Part shown: in pieces, positions 1-7,416 of the stretch | How the letters are laid out: every line of letters begins with the position of its first letter | Position numbering within the stretch: the stretch's first letter is position 1 | From: an uncultured bacterium | GTDB taxonomy: Bacteria > Cyanobacteriota > Vampirovibrionia > Gastranaerophilales > Gastranaerophilaceae | Length of the DNA stretch: 44,120 bases | NCBI GenBank assembly: GCA_948684385.1 | Contig: CAPQCU010000015.1 | Coordinates: forward strand, 1 to 44,120 | Direction: 5' to 3' | Notes under the pieces: generated by a model | Databases searched by the model: none | What the model was told of the DNA's origin: nothing | Seen by the model: the letters and a program-made list of their open reading frames with translations, nothing else | Program-made: the position numbers and the translations under genes

Positions 1-1334
1 ACCACTTGAGCCGTATTAGAGATTTAACAACTCAGGCAAAGAATGGTACTTACGGCGAGGAGTCGATGAAAGCGATAAACTCTGAAATCAACGCCAGATT
101 AGACGAAATCGAGCGTTTGTATTCAACAACAGAGTTTAATGGTCTGAAAATTTTTGGAGGTGCAGAAGTAAGTTCTACATCTTCCGCACCGGCTTTTATT
201 CAAGAGGTGATTAAACGTGACACCAGCACAATGACGACTCTTGCAAGTGTAGATGAGAATACAGACATTACACCTGGTACGTATTCAATATCAACTGTAG
301 AAGAGTTGGCAAAACTTGCAACAATGACAAACAATGGCAAAGTAAGTCGTTGGTGTGAATTTGTTCTGGCAAATGATATTGATCTATCAGTATATTCTAC
401 CGGTGAAGGCTGGACTTCAATAGGTGCAAATGGTGACGGCTTTCATGCGAAATTTGATGGTAATGGATATATTGTCAAAAATCTTTATATTAACGGACCG
501 ACAAAAACTTTTCAAGGGTTGTTTGGACATGTTTCTTGGGCTTCTACTATTAAGAATATGGGTTTAGAGAATGTTGATGTGAACGGTAAAGATTATATTG
601 GCGGGCTTGTTGGGGATAATAATGGATATATCACTAACTGTTATGCAACAGGTTTTGTGACAGGTGAAAGATATATTGGTGGACTTGTTGGAATAAATCG
701 TGGAAGTGTGACTGATAGCTACGTTACAGGTTCTGTGACTGGTAACATGTCTGTTGGTGGACTTGTGGGAGAAAATTATGGAAGTGTGACTGATAGTTAC
801 TACGACAAAGAAACAAGCGGTCAAACGGATACCGGCAAAGGAGAAGGTTTAACAAGTGCTGAAATCAGAGAAAAAATGATAGAAGCGGGCTGGAAAGGAA
901 GTAGCTCGAGCGGTACCGGTTCGACCGAAGGCAGTACCGGAACAGTGGTACGAGATATCCTGTTCCAAATCGGCATCCATTCAAACGCAGAATCACAAAT
1001 CGGTTTAAACACATCATTTGCGCTTACAAACCTTTCAGACCTGCGCAATATCGGTTTAGCTGACGGAAATTATCTTGAAACAATCGACAATATTCTTGCT
1101 TCGATTTCAGCAAAACAGACTGAATACGGCGCATGCCAGAACCGTTTAGAAAGTGCTTTAGAAGAGATTAATACACATTACGAAAATCTTCTATCCAGCC
1201 GTTCGACTTTGAGAGACGCTGATGTAGCGCAGGAAAGTTCTGCTTATATCAGAAACCAGATTTTGCAGCAGGCAAGTGCAACTTTGCTTGCAACAGCTAA
1301 TCAGACTCCGGCGATTGCGCTGCAGCTGCTATAA
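1..1334 (+). CDS. Flagellin, 5' end outside the window, with GLUG-repeat variable domain
   Basis: This is the filament subunit of the flagellum, exported by the flagellar type III apparatus. The frame is open from base 3, and the first residues (LSRIRDLTTQAKNGTY) match the conserved flagellin D1 helix, so the true start lies upstream. The N-terminal helix runs to about residue 50 of the visible part. The C-terminal D1/D0 region (about residue 315 to the end, with SSRSTLRDADVAQESSAY and the ending TPAIALQLL) is also typical. Between them, where D2/D3 is normally surface-exposed, lie about three 26-residue GLUG repeats (GGLVG...GSVTDSY, bases about 597-830) followed by the usual GLUG tail (TSGQT...GLTSAEI). 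GLUG repeats are known from surface adhesins and proteases. A repeat copy follows the stop immediately. Confidence 0.93.
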   Translation, partial: HLSRIRDLTTQAKNGTYGEESMKAINSEINARLDEIERLYSTTEFNGLKIFGGAEVSSTSSAPAFIQEVIKRDTSTMTTLASVDENTDITPGTYSISTVEELAKLATMTNNGKVSRWCEFVLANDIDLSVYSTGEGWTSIGANGDGFHAKFDGNGYIVKNLYINGPTKTFQGLFGHVSWASTIKNMGLENVDVNGKDYIGGLVGDNNGYITNCYATGFVTGERYIGGLVGINRGSVTDSYVTGSVTGNMSVGGLVGENYGSVTDSYYDKETSGQTDTGKGEGLTSAEIREKMIEAGWKGSSSSGTGSTEGSTGTVVRDILFQIGIHSNAESQIGLNTSFALTNLSDLRNIGLADGNYLETIDNILASISAKQTEYGACQNRLESALEEINTHYENLLSSRSTLRDADVAQESSAYIRNQILQQASATLLATANQTPAIALQLL

Positions 1335-1372
1335 GTTTGTAGGCTCAAATTCAACCAAATACATTTACCCCT
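1335..1372 (+). repeat. Dispersed TTTACCCC repeat, copy 1
   Basis: This copy of the ~36-bp family starts at the base after the flagellin stop. It begins TTTGTAGGCTC and ends CAAATACATTTACCCC. The family consensus is approximately CTTGTAGTCTCAAGACC followed by a short CA-rich link and CAATACATTTACCCC. Confidence 0.8.
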
Positions 1373-1379
1373 GTAGTTG

Positions 1380-1991
1380 TTATAGAAAATTTTCTTGATG
1401 AAAGTCTGTTCCGCCTGTTTTGATAAGCTGCGGGTATTTATTCGCTATTTTCATTACATCTTTTGAAGAATGAAACTTAACGATTTTTCTAAACCTCGGA
1501 TAGGGGTAAAAAACTTCTATGCCGTCAAGTCCGTGTTTCATTAAATCTTTTACAAGTTTTTCAAGACTTAAAGCCCAGTAGCATGCCGGATGAGCGAGTA
1601 CTGCGACTCCTCCGGCTTCGTGAATGGCTTTGATTAAATCAGGCACATTGCGTTTAGAAAACAAGCGGATTAAATCGCCTTCTGTTTCTGCTTTTGTTTT
1701 TGCCATGAAAGGCTCAAGAGCAGGATGATTTACGTCAATATTGTAAGCTAAAAGATGTATAAAAACATATCCGAACCAGCAGTCAAACTCAACTCCGGTT
1801 ATTAGGATATCATCTTTGTAACGCTTATGACCTTCAACAGTATTGTGGTCAGTAATCGCAATTTTTTTGTACCCTTTTTTCTTTGCGCTTTCAAGAATAT
1901 CCTTAAAATCAGCTTTACCGTCTGAAAAAGTTGAATGGATATGCAGGTCAACTTTGCCTGATAAAAAATCTTGTTCTGTTAAATCTTTCAT
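1380..1991 (-). CDS. PHP-domain metal-dependent phosphoesterase (TrpH/YciV-like)
   Basis: This 203-aa protein is a likely metal-dependent phosphoesterase or nuclease of the polymerase-and-histidinol-phosphatase superfamily. The metal-binding motifs are all visible: DLHIHSTFSDG with H17 and H19, ITDHNT with D48 and H49, AHPACY in the middle, and GGTDFH with D196 and H198 at the C-terminus. It is shorter than the usual 270-290 residues of TrpH/YciV enzymes (RNase AM, nucleoside 3',5'-bisphosphate phosphatase), mainly in the linker between the HN and HP motifs. The substrate therefore cannot be named. There is no Shine-Dalgarno sequence; a TAAAAT box lies 6 nt before the ATG, suggesting a leaderless mRNA. 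The gene is divergent from the membrane protein at 2025. Confidence 0.88.
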   Translation of the reverse strand: MKDLTEQDFLSGKVDLHIHSTFSDGKADFKDILESAKKKGYKKIAITDHNTVEGHKRYKDDILITGVEFDCWFGYVFIHLLAYNIDVNHPALEPFMAKTKAETEGDLIRLFSKRNVPDLIKAIHEAGGVAVLAHPACYWALSLEKLVKDLMKHGLDGIEVFYPYPRFRKIVKFHSSKDVMKIANKYPQLIKTGGTDFHQENFL

Positions 1992-2003
1992 AATATTATT
2001 TTA
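1992..2003 (-). promoter_or_regulatory. -10 box directly before the PHP gene (leaderless start)
   Basis: TAAAAT (1998-2003 on the minus strand) is followed by six bases and then the ATG. No AGGAG-like sequence is present, so the transcript would begin at or next to the start codon. The -35 region is not clear. Confidence 0.45.
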
Positions 2004-2024
2004 CTATAGCAGGAGAAAAAAAGT

Positions 2025-2996
2025 ATGGCAAAAAAAACTTCAACTTTAGGAATTTTTACTGAAGCAATAGGGTTATATTTTTCTAATTTTTCAAAATTTA
2101 TGAAATATATGACTTTTCCGGCTCTCGGTCAACTAGGCGGGCTTTTGCTTGTATTTCTGATAACTTATGTTTACACACAGAATATGCCGCCTTTAATAGA
2201 AAAATACCCTGACTTAAGTAATGTTCCTTTGTTTATCGGAATTTCTCTTTTGATAACTCTTCCGGGGCTGGCTATTTTTTGTAAAGCTTTCTGGGAATAT
2301 CTTGTTGCTTACGGCGCTATAAATTCAATGTACGAAAATATGCAAAAATCCGGAAAAGTTTATGATTTTGATGCGCATACAGAGCTTATAAAAAGACGGG
2401 CTTTTTCTTTTATCGGATTATGGGCTCTGTTTGGAGTTTTCCAGCTTGTTGCTCTCTGTCCGCTTTTCTGGGTAATTTGCGGTATTCTGGCAGTATATTT
2501 TGTACTTGTTTTTCAGGTGTTTACGTATGAGCCGGAACTTTCTCCTGTCGGATGCGTAAAAAAGAGCCTTTCTTTAGTTAAAGGACATTTCGGGCAGACA
2601 TTTTTATTAATGGCGCTTGCGGGGCTGCTTACTTATCTGTTTATACCGCAGCTGTTTATTAAACTGTTTGAAGTAGCAAAAATAAACGGCTTTTTAGTAA
2701 ATGCAATAATGCCTGTTATAACTCAGCTTCCTGTTCCTGAATTTGTTTCACACTCTGATGCTGCGATGTTTACTGTTCATATTTTTATCGCTCAAATTAT
2801 TATTCAGTACACTCTGCCGCTGCGCTCAATAATGTGGTCTATGTGGTATAAAGAGCTTAATAAGTCTTTGCCTTCTGTCTCCCGCAAAAAACGCCCGAGT
2901 GAAGTTCTTATGGAAGAATCTCATAAAAAATACGGTAAAAAGAAATTGGATAGAAATCTCTTGAAACGCGCTAGTGAGAAAGATGATGAACAGTAA
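2025..2996 (+). CDS. Polytopic membrane protein of unknown function
   Basis: This 323-aa protein has about five or six hydrophobic segments (near residues 29-52, 68-98, 125-170, 190-212 and 230-275) and a lysine-rich cytoplasmic-type tail. There is no signal peptide and no catalytic motif I recognise. The layout, with a short amphipathic N-terminus and clustered helices, resembles the membrane domains annotated DUF975 or glycerophosphodiesterase membrane region, but that is only a resemblance. The start is supported by AGGAG (bases 2011-2015), 9 nt before the ATG. Its 3' end overlaps the convergent glycosyltransferase gene by 26 bp. Confidence 0.8.
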   Translation: MAKKTSTLGIFTEAIGLYFSNFSKFMKYMTFPALGQLGGLLLVFLITYVYTQNMPPLIEKYPDLSNVPLFIGISLLITLPGLAIFCKAFWEYLVAYGAINSMYENMQKSGKVYDFDAHTELIKRRAFSFIGLWALFGVFQLVALCPLFWVICGILAVYFVLVFQVFTYEPELSPVGCVKKSLSLVKGHFGQTFLLMALAGLLTYLFIPQLFIKLFEVAKINGFLVNAIMPVITQLPVPEFVSHSDAAMFTVHIFIAQIIIQYTLPLRSIMWSMWYKELNKSLPSVSRKKRPSEVLMEESHKKYGKKKLDRNLLKRASEKDDEQ

Positions 2997-4524
2997 AAAT
3001 CAAGCCTTCTCCGATTTGGGCTTCCTGTTTGTAGTTTTTTAAAATATAGCTGTATATTTTCCCTGCGTAATCCATGCCAAAGTGTGAATAATAATAGCTT
3101 GAAGTGTCGTAATTACTTGTTATTATGTATTCAGGCTTTGTAATTTCAAAACGCTTTATAATTAAATCTTCTCCGAAAGTTTCAATGTACAAAGGTATCA
3201 GAGAGTAAAATTTATTATCGCTATTCCTGTTTGAAAGTACGTTTACAGCTAAGCATTCCGGATACACAAGAACTTTATCCTGCTTTTGTGTGTTTTTCTC
3301 AATGTATTTGATAAGTTCATTAATTGAATTGCCGTTATATTCTGTTGTGTAAACTGTTCCCATCTCTGTTTGAAGTTTAATATTTTTGCTTTTTAAAACC
3401 TGAATGTTTTTTATTCCAAATGAAAAAGCGCCGAGAAGTAAAACAATCATAATAGCTTTTCTGAGCTTTTCAGGTGTCAGAATAAATGCAGAAATTAGTC
3501 CGAAAGGTATAAAATATGTTCCGTAAGATTGTAGTGCAGCAGCGAAAAATATTTTTATAGAAACAAGAAAAGACGCTAAGATAAAGAATTTTTCTTTATT
3601 ATCAAGTTTTTTAAATCTTATAATAAAAATGATTAAAATCAGCGGAAAAATATAGATAAAAAGTTCAGGTGTCGATATGAACCAACAGTAAACTAATAAT
3701 ACCGGAATGATAAAATAACTTCTTACAAAATACATTAAAGCAACAGGAATTGCTATTTTTATTAGATTAATTAAATAAATCGGAAGGAGTTCCGGTCTAA
3801 ACACAAGTCCGGTAACTGAATAGAACCAGTAAAGTGTTTTTGTTGCGCTCATTATCAGCGTGAGTTTATAAGAGATTAGAATATTTTCTAATCCGACTCC
3901 CTGAATAAATAGCGGGGTGAAAGTTATTAATACCGGTGCTATCAGGGCAATTATATTTTTATGCCAGTTTTTAAATCCGGAAGCATAAATTAATAAAGGT
4001 AATAAAAGAATAAATTCGTACTTGGAACAGATTGCAAACGAATACATTGCATAAGCCAAAGGAAATTGTTTATTCAGGGCAAAATAAATTGAACTTAAAA
4101 TAAATAACAAGCCATAAAGCATGCCAAAGGAATAAGGGAAAAAGCAGTTGAATACGTTTGGTGATAAAACAGCTGTGCAGATGAAAATAAGACCGATTCC
4201 TAAGGAGTAGTTTTTATTAACAAACTTGTTTGAGATTAGAAAAATCAGGTTTGATATTCCTAAAGTTGCAAACAATCCGGCAAAATATATTACTCTTAGA
4301 TGAACTCCAAAAATTTTGAAGAGTAATGCATTAAAGAGGTACGAAAATGGAGCGTAAATATTAAAAATGTTTTTGTAGAGAACCTGACCTTTAAGCATTT
4401 GGGCGGGGATATAAGCTTCTCTAAACGAGTCAAAGATTACATCTCCGAACCTTCCGTACCCTAGTATAAAGCATAGAATAATTAATATATTAATTAATAA
4501 AATCTGCCAGTGTTTTTTCAACAT
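2971..4524 (-). CDS. GT-C-fold membrane glycosyltransferase (mannosyltransferase/ArnT-like)
   Basis: This 517-aa polytopic protein has about ten or more membrane segments through residue ~390, then a soluble C-terminal domain. It opens with one helix followed by an extracytoplasmic loop holding D28 and D32 (GRFGDVIFDSFREAY) and the A-x-x-L-x-G-x-x-x-Y pattern (AQMLKGQVLY), as in family 39/83/ArnT-type transferases that use polyprenyl-phosphate sugars. It probably decorates a cell-surface molecule such as lipid A, glycan or flagellin; the acceptor is not known. No Shine-Dalgarno sequence is seen. TTGCTT, 17 bp and TAAGAT end only six bases before the ATG. Its 3' end overlaps the 3' end of the gene at 2025. 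Confidence 0.8.
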   Translation of the reverse strand: MLKKHWQILLINILIILCFILGYGRFGDVIFDSFREAYIPAQMLKGQVLYKNIFNIYAPFSYLFNALLFKIFGVHLRVIYFAGLFATLGISNLIFLISNKFVNKNYSLGIGLIFICTAVLSPNVFNCFFPYSFGMLYGLLFILSSIYFALNKQFPLAYAMYSFAICSKYEFILLLPLLIYASGFKNWHKNIIALIAPVLITFTPLFIQGVGLENILISYKLTLIMSATKTLYWFYSVTGLVFRPELLPIYLINLIKIAIPVALMYFVRSYFIIPVLLVYCWFISTPELFIYIFPLILIIFIIRFKKLDNKEKFFILASFLVSIKIFFAAALQSYGTYFIPFGLISAFILTPEKLRKAIMIVLLLGAFSFGIKNIQVLKSKNIKLQTEMGTVYTTEYNGNSINELIKYIEKNTQKQDKVLVYPECLAVNVLSNRNSDNKFYSLIPLYIETFGEDLIIKRFEITKPEYIITSNYDTSSYYYSHFGMDYAGKIYSYILKNYKQEAQIGEGLIFTVHHLSH

Positions 4525-4559
4525 AATTTAATCTTAACAAAGCTTTACACAGAAAGCAA
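4525..4559 (-). promoter_or_regulatory. Sigma-70-like promoter placing TSS at the ATG of the glycosyltransferase
   Basis: On the minus strand TTGCTT (4554-4559), a 17-bp spacer and TAAGAT (4531-4536) precede the ATG by six bases. A normal start-site distance puts the 5' end at the start codon. There is no ribosome binding site. Confidence 0.5.
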
Positions 4560-4590
4560 TTTTGTAACGAAAGAAAACTTTATATATATG
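4560..4590 (+). promoter_or_regulatory. TTGTAAC / TATATATATG promoter element
   Basis: TTTTGTAACGAAA (4560-4572) and TATATATATG (4581-4590) lie 22 bp before the ATG at 4612. The same pair of elements occurs before four other hypothetical genes of this window (14533, 37071, 37399, 42283). Here TTGTAA could also act as the -35 box. Confidence 0.5.
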
Positions 4591-4611
4591 TGTGTTAGTG
4601 AAAGGTATTTT

Positions 4612-5118
4612 ATGTCAGTAAATTCGTTTACTCTGAATAATTTGTACAATCAAGGTATTCTTGATTATGTGCCTTTTGAGCTTTGTAACGGCTCAAATGT
4701 TTCACTAATGAACGGAATGCAAAATCCTTATCTTCAATCAGCGCAGCAGGGAGCTTTGTATCAAAATCACGGGCAACAGGGTGATAAAGTTGAATTGGGA
4801 GGGGTAAATAATGGGTTTGGACTGGAAGGTGTAGGCTCGCAGTCTAACGCTGGTGCTGATGCATGGGGACTTAATGGCGTTGGAACATACTCTAGTGCCG
4901 GTGGAGCAAACGCGTGGGGCGGTTTCGGGGATGTTAATAACGGATTTAATAAAACAATATCAACAATAGAAAGAACTCCAAATTTTGTGAAAGGTTTGGC
5001 AGCAGGAGCTCTTATGATTGGCGCAGTTGCGCTCTCTTTAAGGCGCGGTAAAAAACCGCCGGTTGAAAAGCAAAGCTTCTTTGCAAAGTTAAACCCTTTT
5101 AAAAAGAAAAATACTTAA
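4612..5118 (+). CDS. Small Gly/Asn-rich hypothetical protein with C-terminal membrane anchor
   Basis: This 168-aa protein is not recognised. The middle (about residues 60-115) is rich in Gly, Asn, Gln and Ser with near-repeats (LGGVNNGFGLEGVG, WGLNGVGTYSSAGGANAWGG). A hydrophobic stretch (about residues 128-144, AAGALMIGAVALSL) is followed by a very basic tail ending PFKKKNT, so it may be a tail-anchored protein with a surface- or cytoplasm-exposed N-terminus. I chose the ATG at 4612 because GAAAGG sits just before it and because upstream in-frame starts would run through the promoter and the divergent gene. A clear terminator follows. Confidence 0.7.
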   Translation: MSVNSFTLNNLYNQGILDYVPFELCNGSNVSLMNGMQNPYLQSAQQGALYQNHGQQGDKVELGGVNNGFGLEGVGSQSNAGADAWGLNGVGTYSSAGGANAWGGFGDVNNGFNKTISTIERTPNFVKGLAAGALMIGAVALSLRRGKKPPVEKQSFFAKLNPFKKKNT

Positions 5119-5157
5119 CCTTATAAAAAAATACCTTATTAATTAACCAAAATTTAC

Positions 5158-5178
5158 ACGCCTTCGGGCGTTTTTTTT
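5158..5178 (+). terminator. Rho-independent terminator after the gene at 4612
   Basis: ACGCC, a TTCG tetraloop and GGCGT are followed by eight T residues. Confidence 0.9.
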
Positions 5179-5182
5179 GGGG

Positions 5183-5234
5183 GGGGTAAATGGGGGTAAA
5201 TATATTTTGTTGGTTTCGGTGCTACAAGCTTGGC
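5183..5234 (-). repeat. Dispersed TTTACCCC repeat, copy in minus orientation
   Basis: Two GGGGTAAA octamers (5183 and 5193) are followed by TATATTTTGTTGGTTTC and GCTACAAGC. Read on the minus strand this matches the family: AGCTTGTAGC...AAACCAAC...ATATTTACCCCC. A run of eight Gs directly follows the T tract of the terminator. Confidence 0.75.
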
Positions 5235-5275
5235 TCATTTAAACTTAACTTATTTTTATGTTAAAATTATCCTGT

Positions 5276-6538
5276 ATGAGGAGATTAATTTTATCACTGG
5301 CTTTATTTTTCAGCTTAATTTTGACGGCTCAGGCAAATGTCGTTAATTTTGATTTGGATGAACTTATAGACTTAGGGCTTAAAGAAAACTGCGAGCTTAA
5401 GATTAAAAGAATGGAGCTTAAAGCAAAAGAAAAAGATATTAAGATTGCAAACCGTTTCAAAAATCCTGAGATTCAGTCAAATATTGTAATGGGAAATGTT
5501 GCTCTGGGAAACTCTTCGCAAGCAGGAGTTGCGCTTCCTGTTGAAGTTTTAAAACGCGGCGTGCGTAAAAAAATAGCGCAGGAAGAATATTCTATTAAAG
5601 AAACAGAGCTTAAACAGGCTGAACACAACTACAAACTCCAGATTATGAAAGCTTATTTTGATGTTTTGTATTCAAAATCAGTATTAAAAATTCAGGAAGA
5701 CCGCTTAACTTTGTTTAAGAGACTTGTGCAAATTACAACTGATAAACCAAAGTATCCTTCGTATGAAATCGATAACTTAAAAGCTGATATTCAATATGCG
5801 CAGCAGCTTATTGAAGTTAACAGGGCAAAATCAAACCTTCTTGCAAGTCAGTTTGAGCTTAATAAAGTCCTGAATACCGGAGTCGATTCTGTAATGTATG
5901 ATACAAAAGAAGCTTCTCTGCTTGGCAACCGTGCTTTCTGGGATATAAAAATTGCAGATTATAATTTTCTTGAAAACATAGCGCTCCAGTACAGCTATAT
6001 TGTAAAGATTTCTGCAAAAAATATTGATAAAGCTGAAGAAGAACTTAAACTTGCAAAAAGGCAAAGAGTTCCGGATGTGAGTGTTGCCGGAGGTTATGCA
6101 TGGCAATATCACAGAAATGCGCCAAATGATTTTGGAGGGGCTTTTGTAGGTTTTGGTATGGATTTGCCGCTGCTTTATAATTACACTCCTGAAATTCAAA
6201 AGGCGCAGATCTTTTTGGAACGGAGTAAAGTTAATAAAAAAGCTTATGAGCACCAGCTTAAATATGAGCTTAAAAAAGATTTTAATACTTTTAAATATTC
6301 TGCAGAAAACATGGAATACTCAAAGAAAATTCTTGAAGACTCTGAAAAGATAGTTAAGCTTTCTACTGAAGGTTATATAAGCGGCAAAAACTCGTATTCA
6401 GCGCTTGTTTTAAATGAAAACATGCATCAGGATGTTTTGAGTAATTACCTGCAGGCTATGTCAAGGCATTTTTATTCTTATTTAGAATTGATGCAGGATA
6501 TCGGACATGATATCTTAATTGAAGAGGAATTGTTATGA
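5276..6538 (+). CDS. TolC-family outer-membrane efflux protein
   Basis: This is an outer-membrane channel of the TolC/OEP family, which forms the exit duct for tripartite exporters or type I secretion. It has a signal peptide (MRRLILSLALFFSLILTAQA, cleavage before NVVNF) and two long helical hairpins with alternating acidic and basic residues (about residues 20-210 and 235-400). It also shows a family-like P-D-V-S-V-x-G-G-Y segment. At 420 aa the size is normal. An upstream ATG at 5258 would add six residues before MRR. I prefer 5276 because the n-region then looks standard and a TAAAAT box sits eight bases upstream; neither start has a Shine-Dalgarno sequence. No inner-membrane or adaptor partner is adjacent. 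Confidence 0.88.
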   Translation: MRRLILSLALFFSLILTAQANVVNFDLDELIDLGLKENCELKIKRMELKAKEKDIKIANRFKNPEIQSNIVMGNVALGNSSQAGVALPVEVLKRGVRKKIAQEEYSIKETELKQAEHNYKLQIMKAYFDVLYSKSVLKIQEDRLTLFKRLVQITTDKPKYPSYEIDNLKADIQYAQQLIEVNRAKSNLLASQFELNKVLNTGVDSVMYDTKEASLLGNRAFWDIKIADYNFLENIALQYSYIVKISAKNIDKAEEELKLAKRQRVPDVSVAGGYAWQYHRNAPNDFGGAFVGFGMDLPLLYNYTPEIQKAQIFLERSKVNKKAYEHQLKYELKKDFNTFKYSAENMEYSKKILEDSEKIVKLSTEGYISGKNSYSALVLNENMHQDVLSNYLQAMSRHFYSYLELMQDIGHDILIEEELL

Positions 6539-7320
6539 TTAAACTTGTTGCAACAGATATTGACGGAACTATTTTGATACCGGAAGGAGAATTCACCTCC
6601 GGAGTAAAAAAATGTATCAAGGAACTTTGTAAAAAAGGAATAAAAGTAGTTTTAGTTACCGGCAGAATGAATGCAGCAGCCTGTCGTATTGCCGGGGATT
6701 TAGGGCTTGATACTCCGGTCGTGTCTTATCAGGGCGGCTTGATTAAACATAAAGGCGAAACTCTTTATGAAAAATGCCTTACGACCGAACAGGCTGAAAA
6801 AATCATCGCTTGGGCAAACGAGGAAAACATACACCTCAATCTTTACAATGACGATATTTTGTATTCAGAAAAGAAATGTTATGAAGTTGAAAGATATTGC
6901 AATAATTTGCATACGCAGTATGAAATTAAACCTTTCTGCGATGTTGATAAAGTCAAGGTAAATAAACTGCTTGCTATTGATTATAACCATCCGGAAAAAA
7001 TTGACCGGCTGGAAAAAGAGTTGCCGGAAATTTTTCCTGAGCTTTATATTGTAAAATCGACTCCTTATTTTCTGGAGTTTTCTAACAAAGAAGCTTCAAA
7101 ATACTGCGCAGTTAAGTTTCTTCAGAATTACTGGGGAATAAGTGAAGAAGAAACTTTAACAATTGGTGATCAGAATAATGACATTGCACTCTTAAAAGCA
7201 GGAGGAATACGTGTTGCGATGGGTAATGCTACTGACGAACTTCGTAAAGTTGCAACACATACAACTGATACAGTGTTCAACGACGGGTTCGTTAAAGCAA
7301 TGGAAGAGTTTTGTCTTTAG
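6535..7320 (+). CDS. HAD-superfamily Cof-type phosphatase
   Basis: This 261-aa haloacid-dehalogenase hydrolase of the Cof/YidA type is probably a cytoplasmic sugar-phosphate or nucleotide phosphatase. Motif I is DIDGT with D8 and D10. Motif II is VLVTGR. Motif III is the Lys of FSNKEASKY. Motif IV is IGDQNNDIALL, close to the C-terminus, with the C2 cap between motifs II and III. The start overlaps the stop of tolC by four bases (ATGA), so the two are translationally coupled. The exact substrate cannot be told from sequence. Confidence 0.9.
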   Translation: MIKLVATDIDGTILIPEGEFTSGVKKCIKELCKKGIKVVLVTGRMNAAACRIAGDLGLDTPVVSYQGGLIKHKGETLYEKCLTTEQAEKIIAWANEENIHLNLYNDDILYSEKKCYEVERYCNNLHTQYEIKPFCDVDKVKVNKLLAIDYNHPEKIDRLEKELPEIFPELYIVKSTPYFLEFSNKEASKYCAVKFLQNYWGISEEETLTIGDQNNDIALLKAGGIRVAMGNATDELRKVATHTTDTVFNDGFVKAMEEFCL

Positions 7321-7329
7321 GACGCCGGG

Positions 7330-7366
7330 TTAGTAGTTTCAAATCCAAACTGCTTACATTTACCCC
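7330..7366 (+). repeat. Dispersed TTTACCCC repeat, copy 2
   Basis: It begins TTAGTAGTTTCAAATCC and ends GCTTACATTTACCCC, nine bases after the stop of the HAD gene. Confidence 0.75.
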
Positions 7367-7380
7367 TTACCCACGTTAAG

Positions 7381-7416
7381 CTTGTAGATTCAAAACCAGA
7401 CCAATATATTTACCCC
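7381..7416 (+). repeat. Dispersed TTTACCCC repeat, copy 3, containing the secA stop codon
   Basis: It begins CTTGTAGATTCAAAACC and ends CCAATATATTTACCCC. On the minus strand its end reads GAGGGGTAAAT, and the TAA is the stop codon of secA. Confidence 0.85.

Noticed and set aside
564..1048. Minus-strand frames opposite the flagellin
   Set aside because: Mirrors of the GLUG repeats; flagellin in the plus frame is conserved throughout.
2971..4524. Flagellin-specific glycosyltransferase
   Set aside because: The protein is GT-C-like, but nothing ties it to flagellin beyond being 3 kb away; the acceptor is left open.
7321..7410. Terminator between the HAD gene and secA
   Set aside because: No GC stem with T tract; the gap holds two repeat copies only.
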